Translations under genes and position numbers: made by a program
The notes under the pieces: generated by a model
The model's database searches: none
Told to the model about the DNA's origin: nothing
What the model saw: the letters and a program-made list of their open reading frames with translations, nothing else
Assembly (NCBI GenBank): GCA_965229525.1
Contig: OZ245886.1
Coordinates: 1,674,001 to 1,738,000, forward strand
DNA from: HXMU1420-13 sp965229525
Lineage (GTDB): Bacteria; Bacteroidota; Rhodothermia; Balneolales; Balneolaceae
Length of the DNA stretch: 64,000 bases
Direction: 5' to 3'
Shown here: positions 8,049 through 15,954 of the stretch, piece by piece
Numbering within the stretch: position 1 is the first letter of the stretch
Layout of the letters: each line of letters starts with the position of its first letter

Positions 8049-9842
8049 TTATTGAGAAGAAGTAGATTTTCCATGTGCATCAGTAATATCAAGTCGTAAA
8101 GTAAAATTTGAGCTTTGTGAAGTAGTCATTGAGATATCACCATTATCGTCATAACTAGTACCACTACCCCCGTTATACCAGTAGCTTGAGCCGCTAGGTT
8201 GAGTGTACCATGTATAAGTAATTGGTGTTGCAGCATAACTTGTTACTCCAAGCCATGTATTGCTGGAACCAGATGAAACTGTAGACAAGCCAGAAATTGA
8301 AAGATTAGGTGATGCAAATCCACCTACACCTTTGGTACCAAATGCATTCATGATTGTAATTTTCTTCTGATTTGTACCTGCTTCAGTAAGCATAGCATTT
8401 CTTAACTCGATAAAATTTGGGTCTGAAGACAATCTGAATTGCGAATCGAAAATATTATACTCGATATCAGGAATCTGAGCTCTAATGTCCCATAAAATTG
8501 ATGATAAGAATTCACCTCCTTTATGAACTGGAACTAAATAATTTCCATTAAAGTCTACCGGTAAATCGTCATAGTGCGAGTAGTCCGGATTTATCATGTC
8601 TCTTTCAGCCGGATGGTGAGCATAATTTAAAATCTCAGTTCGCGCTGTGAAATCACCTGCAAAAAAAACAGCTAAACCCTCAACAATTCCACCTTCTTCG
8701 TCATTTGCATCAGTTGCTTGTATTTGATTATTAATACTTCCAAGTATGAAATGAGCATATTCGTGATATATTACTTTATCTTCTTTTGCAAATGGGTAAA
8801 CCTCTGGGAAATGGAGTTCGTCTGGATACTTGTAACATGCGGAATTTCTAGGGGCACATATTGGGTCGTTACTTCTAGCTATTGCCTTGGCTTTAAGTGG
8901 AATGTTATTGCCAAAGTCTAAAGCTTCCACGTAGTTTCTTCGAAATCGATCAACGTGGTAATATAAATTTACTTCATCGAAATGGATAGTAGTTGGTCCA
9001 TAACTAAAATTATTGGTAATTGAATATGCTTCATCATAATCATCATTAAACACTTCAACATAGGTGCCATTTAGATAGCCACTACCATTTAAACCATATA
9101 AGTTTACGGTAACAACACTTGGATCGTCATCCGGATGTGTCAAATAAACCCCTCCTGTTCCTGTTAAATTCTCTGCAACTTGATGAACAAGGTTTTTCTT
9201 TTCAAGTATTTCAAAATCCGTGGCATCTATTACATATTCCCAATTTCCTAAAGAATTTTCTATAGTTACGAATGCATTATAAGCAAGAGTAAATGTTGTA
9301 TCTGATATTGGGTAAACAACTAAGTTTAATTCCTTATTATTTTTAGAGATTGAATTAACATTAAGATCATTTTGGATTATACTGATTACATTTTGATCTG
9401 ATCTTCTTGTGCTTACAGAAATATCAATGCTTGGATAGTAGTTTCCATTAATCATATCAACCTGGCCCGCATCTGTTATGTGAACTTTATACTGTGCATC
9501 ATATACTGGAATACCTTTGAAGTATTGTTGAAAAGTAATGTGACTCACCCCATCAGTTTTGAATGTTTTTTTGTGTTTCAAGTCACTAGTTTCAATTCTA
9601 AATAATTCCTCATTTTCTTTTAGAAATGCTAAAGCTATTTCGATTGGAGCACCAGCCCTGGGTTTTGATAGTGCGCCAAAGATCATTCTCGGGACACTAT
9701 TTTCATTCCATTCTATTTGCCAAAAGTCACCTTCTTGTTTAGTAAAATTAGACCAACTTTCAGCGTTTAAAATATTATTTTCTTGTGCATAAGTATTAGC
9801 ATTGAATGCTACTAATATTATAAATATTGTTAGTTTTTTCAT
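8049..9842 (-). CDS. Secreted fungalysin/thermolysin-like metallopeptidase, truncated by a stop codon
   Basis: The 597-residue protein has a Sec signal peptide ending near NANTYAQ. An FTP-type propeptide follows (residues ~65-140: HITFQQYFKGIPVYDAQYKV, which inhibits and chaperones M4/M36 enzymes). The gluzincin catalytic core has YYHVDRFR at ~294-301, zinc motif HEYAH (His360, Glu361, His364) and third ligand Glu388 in GGIVEGLAVFF. A C-terminal Ig/PKD-like region (ITYTWYTQPSGSS) ends abruptly at GKSTSSQ and TAA. The same frame continues past the stop into a T9SS sorting domain (7689-8048). Intact, it would be a T9SS-exported peptidase of about 717 residues. The M36-like assignment rests on the HExxH...E spacing and the FTP domain. 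Confidence 0.85.
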   Translation of the reverse strand: MKKLTIFIILVAFNANTYAQENNILNAESWSNFTKQEGDFWQIEWNENSVPRMIFGALSKPRAGAPIEIALAFLKENEELFRIETSDLKHKKTFKTDGVSHITFQQYFKGIPVYDAQYKVHITDAGQVDMINGNYYPSIDISVSTRRSDQNVISIIQNDLNVNSISKNNKELNLVVYPISDTTFTLAYNAFVTIENSLGNWEYVIDATDFEILEKKNLVHQVAENLTGTGGVYLTHPDDDPSVVTVNLYGLNGSGYLNGTYVEVFNDDYDEAYSITNNFSYGPTTIHFDEVNLYYHVDRFRRNYVEALDFGNNIPLKAKAIARSNDPICAPRNSACYKYPDELHFPEVYPFAKEDKVIYHEYAHFILGSINNQIQATDANDEEGGIVEGLAVFFAGDFTARTEILNYAHHPAERDMINPDYSHYDDLPVDFNGNYLVPVHKGGEFLSSILWDIRAQIPDIEYNIFDSQFRLSSDPNFIELRNAMLTEAGTNQKKITIMNAFGTKGVGGFASPNLSISGLSTVSSGSSNTWLGVTSYAATPITYTWYTQPSGSSYWYNGGSGTSYDDNGDISMTTSQSSNFTLRLDITDAHGKSTSSQ

Positions 9843-9946
9843 TGTACCCAGATTATTGTTTTATGTTTTCAAAAGATGAAATGAAGTCATTATCTGCAAT
9901 GGATATATTTCATCTATTCTTTAAGGGGAGAAAGTCTCTTTAGCTG

Positions 9947-10933
9947 CTATTCATCATAATACCAACTGATTGATGATAGGTCGTTGAAATTATTGTCTGC
10001 TTTATAGGATTGAACTAGACTTAGTTCTTCGTTCCTTAGTTGGTATAGATGAAATTCTAATGGTTTTGTTGGATTGATTCTCCCAACTATCATTAAGTAA
10101 TTTCCATGCCTACTCCAACCAGCGATACCTTTTAAAGATAGTTCGGTGCTAATTTCACTTTTAGTGCTTGTATTGAGCTCCAATGAGTAGGTGTGTAAAC
10201 CTTGGATGTTCCACCAGTAAGCCAGAAAATTCTGTTTGGAATTCCAATAAGGTCGACCAGCGTCACCAAATTCAGTTAGTCTTTCTGTGAAATCTTCGTG
10301 CAATTCAATTTTGTATAAATCTCTTCTCCATCTTCTTTCATTTTCATGAAAATAGTCTCTTGAGGATGCGAATATTAAAGCATTACTTTCATCATTCCAG
10401 CTTGGATAGACGTCTTCTCCATAACTGTCCGTAATTTGTCGTTCAGATTGTTTTACTAAGTCATAAACAAAAATCTCAGTATTGTTTCCTCCTAAACCGC
10501 AATCAACACAACGGTGATACGCAATCATTTCCCCATTTGGGCTCCAAATTGGGTTTTCGCCTTGAATAAATAATTCACCTTTCGTCTGATCATTGGCTAT
10601 AGAAAGCATGTTTTCACCAGAACTGTTAATTCTATATATAAATGACCCCCTGGGATATTCGTGAGGATATGTGCTTGAAAAAACAATTTCATTACCATCG
10701 GGGCTCCATTCAGGTGAAGAAACACTATAGGAATCAAGAGAAGTGATTTGTGAAATATTTTCTCTGATTTTCCCAGAGAAGGCTTTTTGCTCAAATTTTA
10801 AGGTATATATCTGTGACTCACCATTTTGGGATCTTGTATAGAAAACAAATTTGCCTGGAATGGGATCATCACCTATGTCTAGAATGCCACAAGATGAAAG
10901 AAATACTATAAAAATTATTATATGTAAGCGCAC
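9947..10933 (-). CDS. TolB-like beta-propeller lipoprotein
   Basis: The frame is open from 11050, but its first 39 residues look non-coding (LCLCRHPDYVIFF). I chose the GTG at 10933, which starts a clean lipoprotein signal: RLHIIIFIVFLSSCGILD. The mature protein has four or more PD40/TolB-type blades: SPEWSPDGNEIVFSS, NPIWSPNGEMIAYHR, YPSWNDESNALIFASSRD, RPYWNSKQNFLAYWW. It is probably a surface or periplasmic propeller for protein or glycan contact; no enzyme motif is visible. The lipobox supports envelope location. No Shine-Dalgarno decides the start. Confidence 0.75.
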   Translation of the reverse strand: MRLHIIIFIVFLSSCGILDIGDDPIPGKFVFYTRSQNGESQIYTLKFEQKAFSGKIRENISQITSLDSYSVSSPEWSPDGNEIVFSSTYPHEYPRGSFIYRINSSGENMLSIANDQTKGELFIQGENPIWSPNGEMIAYHRCVDCGLGGNNTEIFVYDLVKQSERQITDSYGEDVYPSWNDESNALIFASSRDYFHENERRWRRDLYKIELHEDFTERLTEFGDAGRPYWNSKQNFLAYWWNIQGLHTYSLELNTSTKSEISTELSLKGIAGWSRHGNYLMIVGRINPTKPLEFHLYQLRNEELSLVQSYKADNNFNDLSSISWYYDE

Positions 10934-11267
10934 TGATAGTTTATATTTAGATATAAAAGTATAAAAGTAGGTGTTAAAAAAAATAACATAGTCTGGATGC
11001 CTACATAAGCATAGCCGCTTCTGAGAAGACAGGGTGTGGAATGCTAACACTTACCCTCGTTCCCAATCTACTGCTTAGGAATGCAGGCTTCGATTTATCT
11101 TCAGTATCTCATTCACTAAAAGGACATTGTTTTTGACAACGAATAACAAATAACGATTAATGGGTACCTCATCAAATCGTTGATATATCCAAGGCATTTT
11201 TACCCAATTTCTTCGTACCTTTGGCGCTCATTTTTGTAACCGAAAGTACCTCACGAATTATTTTAGA
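10934..11267. other. 334-bp gene-free region upstream of metK with degenerate palindromes
   Basis: No credible gene is seen here. 11056-11084 holds a degraded CTCGTTCCC...TTAGGAATG inverted repeat (TTCCCAA/TTAGGAA stem, one mismatch), and 11000-11014 a short TGCCTACATAAGCA palindrome. These look like remnants of intergenic palindromic repeats. The part next to metK contains a TACCTTTG box at 11216-11223. I looked for a SAM riboswitch before metK and did not recognise one. Confidence 0.5.
11212..11223 (+). promoter_or_regulatory. Possible Bacteroidota-type -7 element for metK
   Basis: TTCGTACCTTTG contains TACCTTTG, a match to the TAnnTTTG -7 consensus used by the Bacteroidota housekeeping sigma factor, 44 nt before the metK ATG. 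A matching -33 TTTG at proper spacing was not found, so this rests on one box. Confidence 0.35.
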
Positions 11268-12392
11268 ATGAAGAAATTATTTACCTCAGAGTCAGTTTCA
11301 GAAGGCCATCCGGATAAAGTAGCGGATCAGATTTCTGATGCCATTTTAGATTCCATGCTGGCTCAAGATCCTAAATCAAGAGTCGCTGTTGAAACATTGG
11401 TAACCACGGGATTGGCAGTTGTTTCAGGCGAAGTAACTACGGAAGCTTACGTGGATGTACAGGAAGTTGTTCGTGAAGTGATTAAAGACATCGGATATAC
11501 TAAAGCTTCTTATCGATTTGATTCAGAAAGTTGTGGTGTGCTTTCCACGATTCATACACAAAGTCCGGATATTGCACAGGGTGTTGATCGTGAAGGCGCC
11601 GGTGACCAAGGAATGATGTTTGGTTATGCAAATAATGACACACCAGAGTTAATGCCAATGCCCCTTCAGCTTTCACATAATTTGCTGAAGAATCTGGCAG
11701 CTATTCGAAAAGCCGGAAATGAAATGACTTATCTGGGCCCGGATTCTAAAAGTCAGGTAACTATTGAGTATAACGAAGACGGATCACCAAAGAGAATTCA
11801 TACCATCGTTCTTTCTACACAACATGATGATGGCATCGAACAAGAGCAAATTCATGCAGACATCAAGAAACTTCTTATTCCGCAGGTTATGCCTATGGAC
11901 TTGATTGATGAAGACACGCTATATCACATCAATCCGACGGGCAAGTTTGTAATTGGTGGTCCGCATGGTGATACGGGATTGACTGGACGTAAAATTATTG
12001 TAGATACCTACGGTGGATTTGGTGCACATGGTGGAGGGGCTTTTTCTGGTAAGGATCCTTCAAAAGTAGATAGAAGTGCAGCTTATGCATCTCGTCATAT
12101 TGCAAAAAATGTGGTGGCTGCAGGACTAGCTGACGAATGTTTGGTTCAGCTTGCTTATGCGATTGGGGTGGTTGAACCGGTTTCAATTGCAGTTAACACC
12201 TATGGAACTGGTAAAAAGTCAGATATTGAAATAGCGGAGCTTGTTTCAAAAACCTTCGATTGTACGCCAAAAGGAATCATCGAGAGATTTGACTTACTAC
12301 GCCCAATTTATAGACCAACTGCTGCTTATGGTCATTTTGGACGAGAAGAATTCCCTTGGGAGAAATTAGACTTCGTAGATCAGCTTTCTTAG
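11268..12392 (+). CDS. metK: S-adenosylmethionine synthetase
   Basis: The 374-residue protein is a clear MetK. It has the N-terminal FTSESVSEGHPDKVADQISD block, the substrate loop GAGDQGMMFGYA, the phosphate-binding GGGAFSGKD motif and the C-terminal RPTAAYGHFGR. It makes SAM from methionine and ATP, releasing phosphate and pyrophosphate. It is slightly shorter than the E. coli enzyme (384). A gene for a SAM hydrolase (DUF62) lies 41 kb away. Expression may start from the TACCTTTG box 44 nt upstream. The next gene, 42 nt downstream, is an unrelated small membrane protein. Confidence 0.98.
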   Translation: MKKLFTSESVSEGHPDKVADQISDAILDSMLAQDPKSRVAVETLVTTGLAVVSGEVTTEAYVDVQEVVREVIKDIGYTKASYRFDSESCGVLSTIHTQSPDIAQGVDREGAGDQGMMFGYANNDTPELMPMPLQLSHNLLKNLAAIRKAGNEMTYLGPDSKSQVTIEYNEDGSPKRIHTIVLSTQHDDGIEQEQIHADIKKLLIPQVMPMDLIDEDTLYHINPTGKFVIGGPHGDTGLTGRKIIVDTYGGFGAHGGGAFSGKDPSKVDRSAAYASRHIAKNVVAAGLADECLVQLAYAIGVVEPVSIAVNTYGTGKKSDIEIAELVSKTFDCTPKGIIERFDLLRPIYRPTAAYGHFGREEFPWEKLDFVDQLS

Positions 12393-12434
12393 GCAGTACT
12401 GGGAACATTAATCACTCCTTTACCTAACACCTTA

Positions 12435-12782
12435 ATGCAGAAAAAGCTTGATTACATTTTTGCAGGTGTGATTATTCTTCTAGGTGGATTTCATACAGTT
12501 GCAACGATTCTCTTTCAAAGACCTGCAGATTTAGATTTTATGATGTATGTCGGTTCTGGAATGGCATTTTTACTAGCTGGTGTTCTTAATTTGCCAATGA
12601 TTAAGAGTAGTAGTCATCTGTTAACCAAAACTGTATTTCTTACAAACTGCGCGTTTGTGATTTTCATGATATTTATCACTGTTGAGGTTGCAGACGCACG
12701 AGCTTTTTCTGTGGTAATAGCATTTATCTGGGTATTGGTTTCGGTAGTCATCGACTTGAATAGAATGAGAAAGATTATCTGA
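12435..12782 (+). CDS. Small four-helix membrane protein, function unknown
   Basis: The 115-residue protein has four predicted transmembrane segments: IFAGVIILLGGFHTVATILF (~8-27), FMMYVGSGMAFLLAGVLNL (~35-53), VFLTNCAFVIFMIFITV (~67-83) and FSVVIAFIWVLVSVVIDL (~91-108). Loops are very short, and the ends are basic (MQKK, RMRK). I do not recognise a family and no catalytic motif is seen. It lies 42 nt after metK and 76 nt before the GH5 gene on the same strand, so it may be co-transcribed with metK. Confidence 0.65.
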   Translation: MQKKLDYIFAGVIILLGGFHTVATILFQRPADLDFMMYVGSGMAFLLAGVLNLPMIKSSSHLLTKTVFLTNCAFVIFMIFITVEVADARAFSVVIAFIWVLVSVVIDLNRMRKII

Positions 12783-12858
12783 ATTGAAAATTTTTTTCTA
12801 ACGGCTTTAGATTTCTCTTCTTGCTACTATCAATGATCATCTAAGATTATTCATTGTT

Positions 12859-13899
12859 ATGGCACGTCTATTTCTGATTTTATTAAGCACTATTCTCACA
12901 ATCTCAAGTTGTAAAGATTCCGGTTCTAATGACCCAGATCAAATCGGAATTGCTGGTCCTCTTGATCCATTCGAGCAAAACGCTGCATTGGGAAGAGGAA
13001 TTAATCTTGGAAATGCACTTGAAGCCCCTAATGAGGGTGAGTGGGGGGTAGTTCTCGATGAAGAATTCTTCGAATTAGTAAGCGCGGCAGGTTTTAGTAG
13101 TGTTCGTATTCCCATAAGATGGAGTGCACACACTATGGAAGAAGATCCTTTTACCATCGACGAACAGTTTTTTGCTAGAGTAGATTGGGCAATTCAACAA
13201 GCCCTTGATCACGATTTAATGGTGATTATTAATGTACATCATTACGAAGAAATTTTCGAGAATCCCACTCAAGAGATTGACAAGTTTTTATCAATCTGGA
13301 CCCAAATATCTGAGCGATATCAAAATCAACCAAAGGAAGTATTATTTGAAGTTCTGAACGAGCCACACAACAATTTAACAGCAGATCTTTGGAATCAACT
13401 TTTACCAACTGCTTTAGATATCATCCGAGAAACAAATCCATTTCGCACCGTATTTATTGGGGCAGCAGAGTGGGGCGGTATTCCTGGTTTGTTAAAACTA
13501 GATATACCGGAAGACGGAAATTTGATAGTTACGGTACACTATTATGAGCCATTTCAGTTCACACATCAGGGAGCTGAATGGGTAGAGGGTTCCGATCCCT
13601 GGTTAGGAACAACGTGGAATGGAACACCGTCTGAAGTGCGAGCGATCGAAGATCATTTTCAACAAATTGTTGATTGGGGTGAAGATAGAGGGGTACCCAT
13701 AAATATTGGTGAGTTTGGGGCATATAGCCGGGCAGATTCCCCTTCTCGTGCAAGATGGACAGAAGCTATTGTTCATTTCGCACTCGAAAATAACATGAGT
13801 TATCACTATTGGGAATTTGCATCAGGATTTGGAATCTATAATGCTAATAACCGATCGTGGGATGTTGAGTTGTTAAATGCGCTCATCAATACAAATTGA
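12859..13899 (+). CDS. Glycoside hydrolase family 5 (endoglucanase-like) lipoprotein
   Basis: The 346-residue protein has a lipobox at TISSCKD (Cys18) and a GH5 TIM barrel. Landmarks are RGINLGNALE, FSSVRIPIRW, the NVHHYEE strand, acid/base Glu168 in VLNEPH, VHYYEPFQFTHQG and nucleophile Glu285 in NIGEFGAYS. GH5 enzymes retain configuration and cut beta-1,4 glucans, mannans or related chains; the sequence resembles the cellulase branch, but substrate cannot be fixed from sequence alone. No binding module or T9SS domain is present, so it should be anchored as a lipoprotein. It stands alone rather than in a polysaccharide utilisation locus: no SusC/SusD is seen. Confidence 0.92.
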   Translation: MARLFLILLSTILTISSCKDSGSNDPDQIGIAGPLDPFEQNAALGRGINLGNALEAPNEGEWGVVLDEEFFELVSAAGFSSVRIPIRWSAHTMEEDPFTIDEQFFARVDWAIQQALDHDLMVIINVHHYEEIFENPTQEIDKFLSIWTQISERYQNQPKEVLFEVLNEPHNNLTADLWNQLLPTALDIIRETNPFRTVFIGAAEWGGIPGLLKLDIPEDGNLIVTVHYYEPFQFTHQGAEWVEGSDPWLGTTWNGTPSEVRAIEDHFQQIVDWGEDRGVPINIGEFGAYSRADSPSRARWTEAIVHFALENNMSYHYWEFASGFGIYNANNRSWDVELLNALINTN

Positions 13900-14009
13900 G
13901 ATGATTTAGTAATCTGTGAGCATATAATTTTGTAGTACAGGTGGAACTTCTTTTTAATCTGTGAAGTAAGTTTTTTCACATTTGGCGGGTTCACTCCTTC
14001 CTTTAAAAA

Positions 14010-14020
14010 TTTGTACATTC
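14010..14020 (+). promoter_or_regulatory. Possible -7 promoter element for the barrel/HU/Tol operon
   Basis: TTTGTACATTC lies 16 nt before the ATG at 14037. It resembles the TTTGTAnnTTT boxes found before metK, the UspA-like gene, glgB and rho. If used, the leader would be very short. No -33 element is convincing. Confidence 0.3.
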
Positions 14021-14036
14021 CACAAACTCATCTACA

Positions 14037-15752
14037 ATGGCATTACGTCTTAGTTCACTCCTATTTGCACTAATTATTATTTCAATGGATGCATTGGCTC
14101 AATCCGGCTCAAATGCACAGAGTTCTCTACTCCCTGAAATAAACCCGCAAGACATTGAAATTAGAAGTGAGTTTAGAGCTCGTTTTCCGGGATTACGCCG
14201 CCAACCGATTTTGGGTTTTAATCCAAAACCTCGGGTATTTCAAATCGATCCGAATCGAATTCCTTTCATGGAATCACGAGATCAGGCAGTTGCTTCTGTT
14301 GCCATTACCCAGTTGGATAGACCTGAACCACCTGAAAGAACCGTTATTGATACGCCGCGAAGAAAAAATATTTTTGCTCGTGCCGGTTTTGGCAATTATA
14401 TCACGCCCGAATTCGATGCCTACTTTTTTCAGGATATATCGCATAAATCAGCAGTTTCTGGAAATATTGATTTCAACAGCTCAGATGGACATTTAGAAAA
14501 TCAACTTAGTAGTTATAGGTTTCTTGATGGAGATGTTAGATTTAATTCCAAACTCAACCGACAAACTTCCATCTCAGCACATGTTGGTGGGGTGTTTGAT
14601 TTTAATCGCTTGTACAATGTAGCGCCACTTTATCAGGATGTAATTGGAGCTACCGCAGAGAAATCATATTCAGGAATAAATGCAGGACTATCATTCAGCC
14701 AAATAAAGAATGCGCTTGAAGGCCTTTCGGCTGACATTCAGTTAAATACATATAACTCTGAACTAAATGCGGGTACAACCGATCTTGGTGGTTCGAGCAA
14801 TGAGATGTACGTAGCCGGTGCATTTGCAAAATATTGGCCCGGAAATCGTTTATATGAGACATTTAGTGTTTCTGGAACCTTTAATTTAGGTAGTTATGAA
14901 AATGCTTTGAATAACTCAGAAAATGTTATTCAAGTTGGAGTAAGTGGGGAGTACAAAAAGCTGATTAATTTTAACCTGCATATCACAGCAGATGCTGGTG
15001 TATCATACGTTTCCGATGGGATATCAAACAGGGTGTATTTTACTCCTCGTGCCCTGGTTACCTATAATTTAAAAGATGCTTTGATTCTGAAAGGCGGTCT
15101 TTCTGGAAGTCCGGATATGTTAACATTACAAGAGCATTATCAAGAAAATCGGTTTCTTAATAATGAAACAGTGCTACGACATAGTTATGAATCGAAAGCA
15201 TTTGTTGAAGCGGCCCTTCAATTAATTGAAGGGAATCGATTGTATGGTGGAATAAATTATTCTATCACAAAAAATCAGGCTTTCTATGATCGGAAAGTTG
15301 AAATTCGAATTGGGCAGCCCTATCAACTTTTCTATGAATTAAATTATGATAAAGCCACTGAATTCGAATTATATGGTGGGGTTACCCAACAGTTGAGTCC
15401 GCAGGAGTTTTGGTTTGATGTTCGCGTGTATGCTCGAAGTCCAAAATTGGATAACGGAGACGAGATACCTTATGAGGAACGAATTGGCGTGAATACAAGC
15501 ATCAATTATAAACCCGTAAATGAGTTGCTACTTTCTGGGTGGATAGATTTTGTGGGAAGTAGAAAAGCACCTTCTGTAAACGAGGAACTAAGTGCATTTA
15601 CATTGGCTAATTTCCAGGCTGACTATGAAATTACCCCTAAATTTGGTGTTTACGCTAAAGTATTGAATATTTTGGGGCAAAAATATGAACTCTGGGATGG
15701 ATACGAAGAACGTCCATTTCAGGTTTTCGGAGGGTTAATTCTAAAATTCTAG
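14037..15752 (+). CDS. Outer-membrane beta-barrel protein, TonB-receptor-like
   Basis: The 571-residue protein has a Sec signal peptide (ALIIISMDALAQ, cleavage near residue 22), then a ~100-residue N-terminal region rich in Pro and Arg (FPGLRRQPILGFNPKPR). The rest has many alternating amphipathic strands ending in aromatic residues, and a C-terminus closing in GLILKF, fitting an outer-membrane barrel. The strand pattern resembles the barrel half of TonB-dependent receptors, but I see no plug domain. It heads an operon: 2 nt to a small HU-like gene, then an HU/SPOR gene and a TolQ-TolR-TonB set. A role as partner or client of that energised complex is inferred. Confidence 0.75.
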   Translation: MALRLSSLLFALIIISMDALAQSGSNAQSSLLPEINPQDIEIRSEFRARFPGLRRQPILGFNPKPRVFQIDPNRIPFMESRDQAVASVAITQLDRPEPPERTVIDTPRRKNIFARAGFGNYITPEFDAYFFQDISHKSAVSGNIDFNSSDGHLENQLSSYRFLDGDVRFNSKLNRQTSISAHVGGVFDFNRLYNVAPLYQDVIGATAEKSYSGINAGLSFSQIKNALEGLSADIQLNTYNSELNAGTTDLGGSSNEMYVAGAFAKYWPGNRLYETFSVSGTFNLGSYENALNNSENVIQVGVSGEYKKLINFNLHITADAGVSYVSDGISNRVYFTPRALVTYNLKDALILKGGLSGSPDMLTLQEHYQENRFLNNETVLRHSYESKAFVEAALQLIEGNRLYGGINYSITKNQAFYDRKVEIRIGQPYQLFYELNYDKATEFELYGGVTQQLSPQEFWFDVRVYARSPKLDNGDEIPYEERIGVNTSINYKPVNELLLSGWIDFVGSRKAPSVNEELSAFTLANFQADYEITPKFGVYAKVLNILGQKYELWDGYEERPFQVFGGLILKF

Positions 15753-15754
15753 GT

Positions 15755-15952
15755 ATGACGAAAGAATTCTTACAAGCTTTTAGTGTAGTTGTTCGGGATC
15801 AGATCATCATGAAAAACTCGGTTGAGATTTCAGGATTAGGTACGTTTAAAGCTATTCATTTTAGTCAACAACAAGAGCAAAGAGCTGATGGAGTTACGGT
15901 AATGATGCCGCCAAGAGATGCCATTGAATTTGTAGCCGATGACGAGGGATAA
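15755..15952 (+). CDS. Small HU/IHF-like protein
   Basis: The 65-residue protein shows the second half of the HU fold: ISGLGTFKAIHF corresponds to the GxGxF turn, then QEQRADGVTVMMPPRDAIEFV matches the beta arm and the closing hydrophobic-Phe strand. The N-terminal helices are shortened to one (TKEFLQAFSVVVRDQIIM). It is therefore a minimal HU-like protein, smaller than true HU (~90). It starts 2 nt after the barrel gene and ends 2 nt before the HU/SPOR gene, so translation is likely coupled. Whether it binds DNA is unknown; the usual Arg/Lys-rich arm is poorly kept. Confidence 0.7.
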   Translation: MTKEFLQAFSVVVRDQIIMKNSVEISGLGTFKAIHFSQQQEQRADGVTVMMPPRDAIEFVADDEG

Positions 15953-15954
15953 GC

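Noticed and set aside
10934..11267. SAM riboswitch before metK
   Set aside because: I looked for the conserved core and could not find it; only degraded palindromes and a promoter-like box are present.
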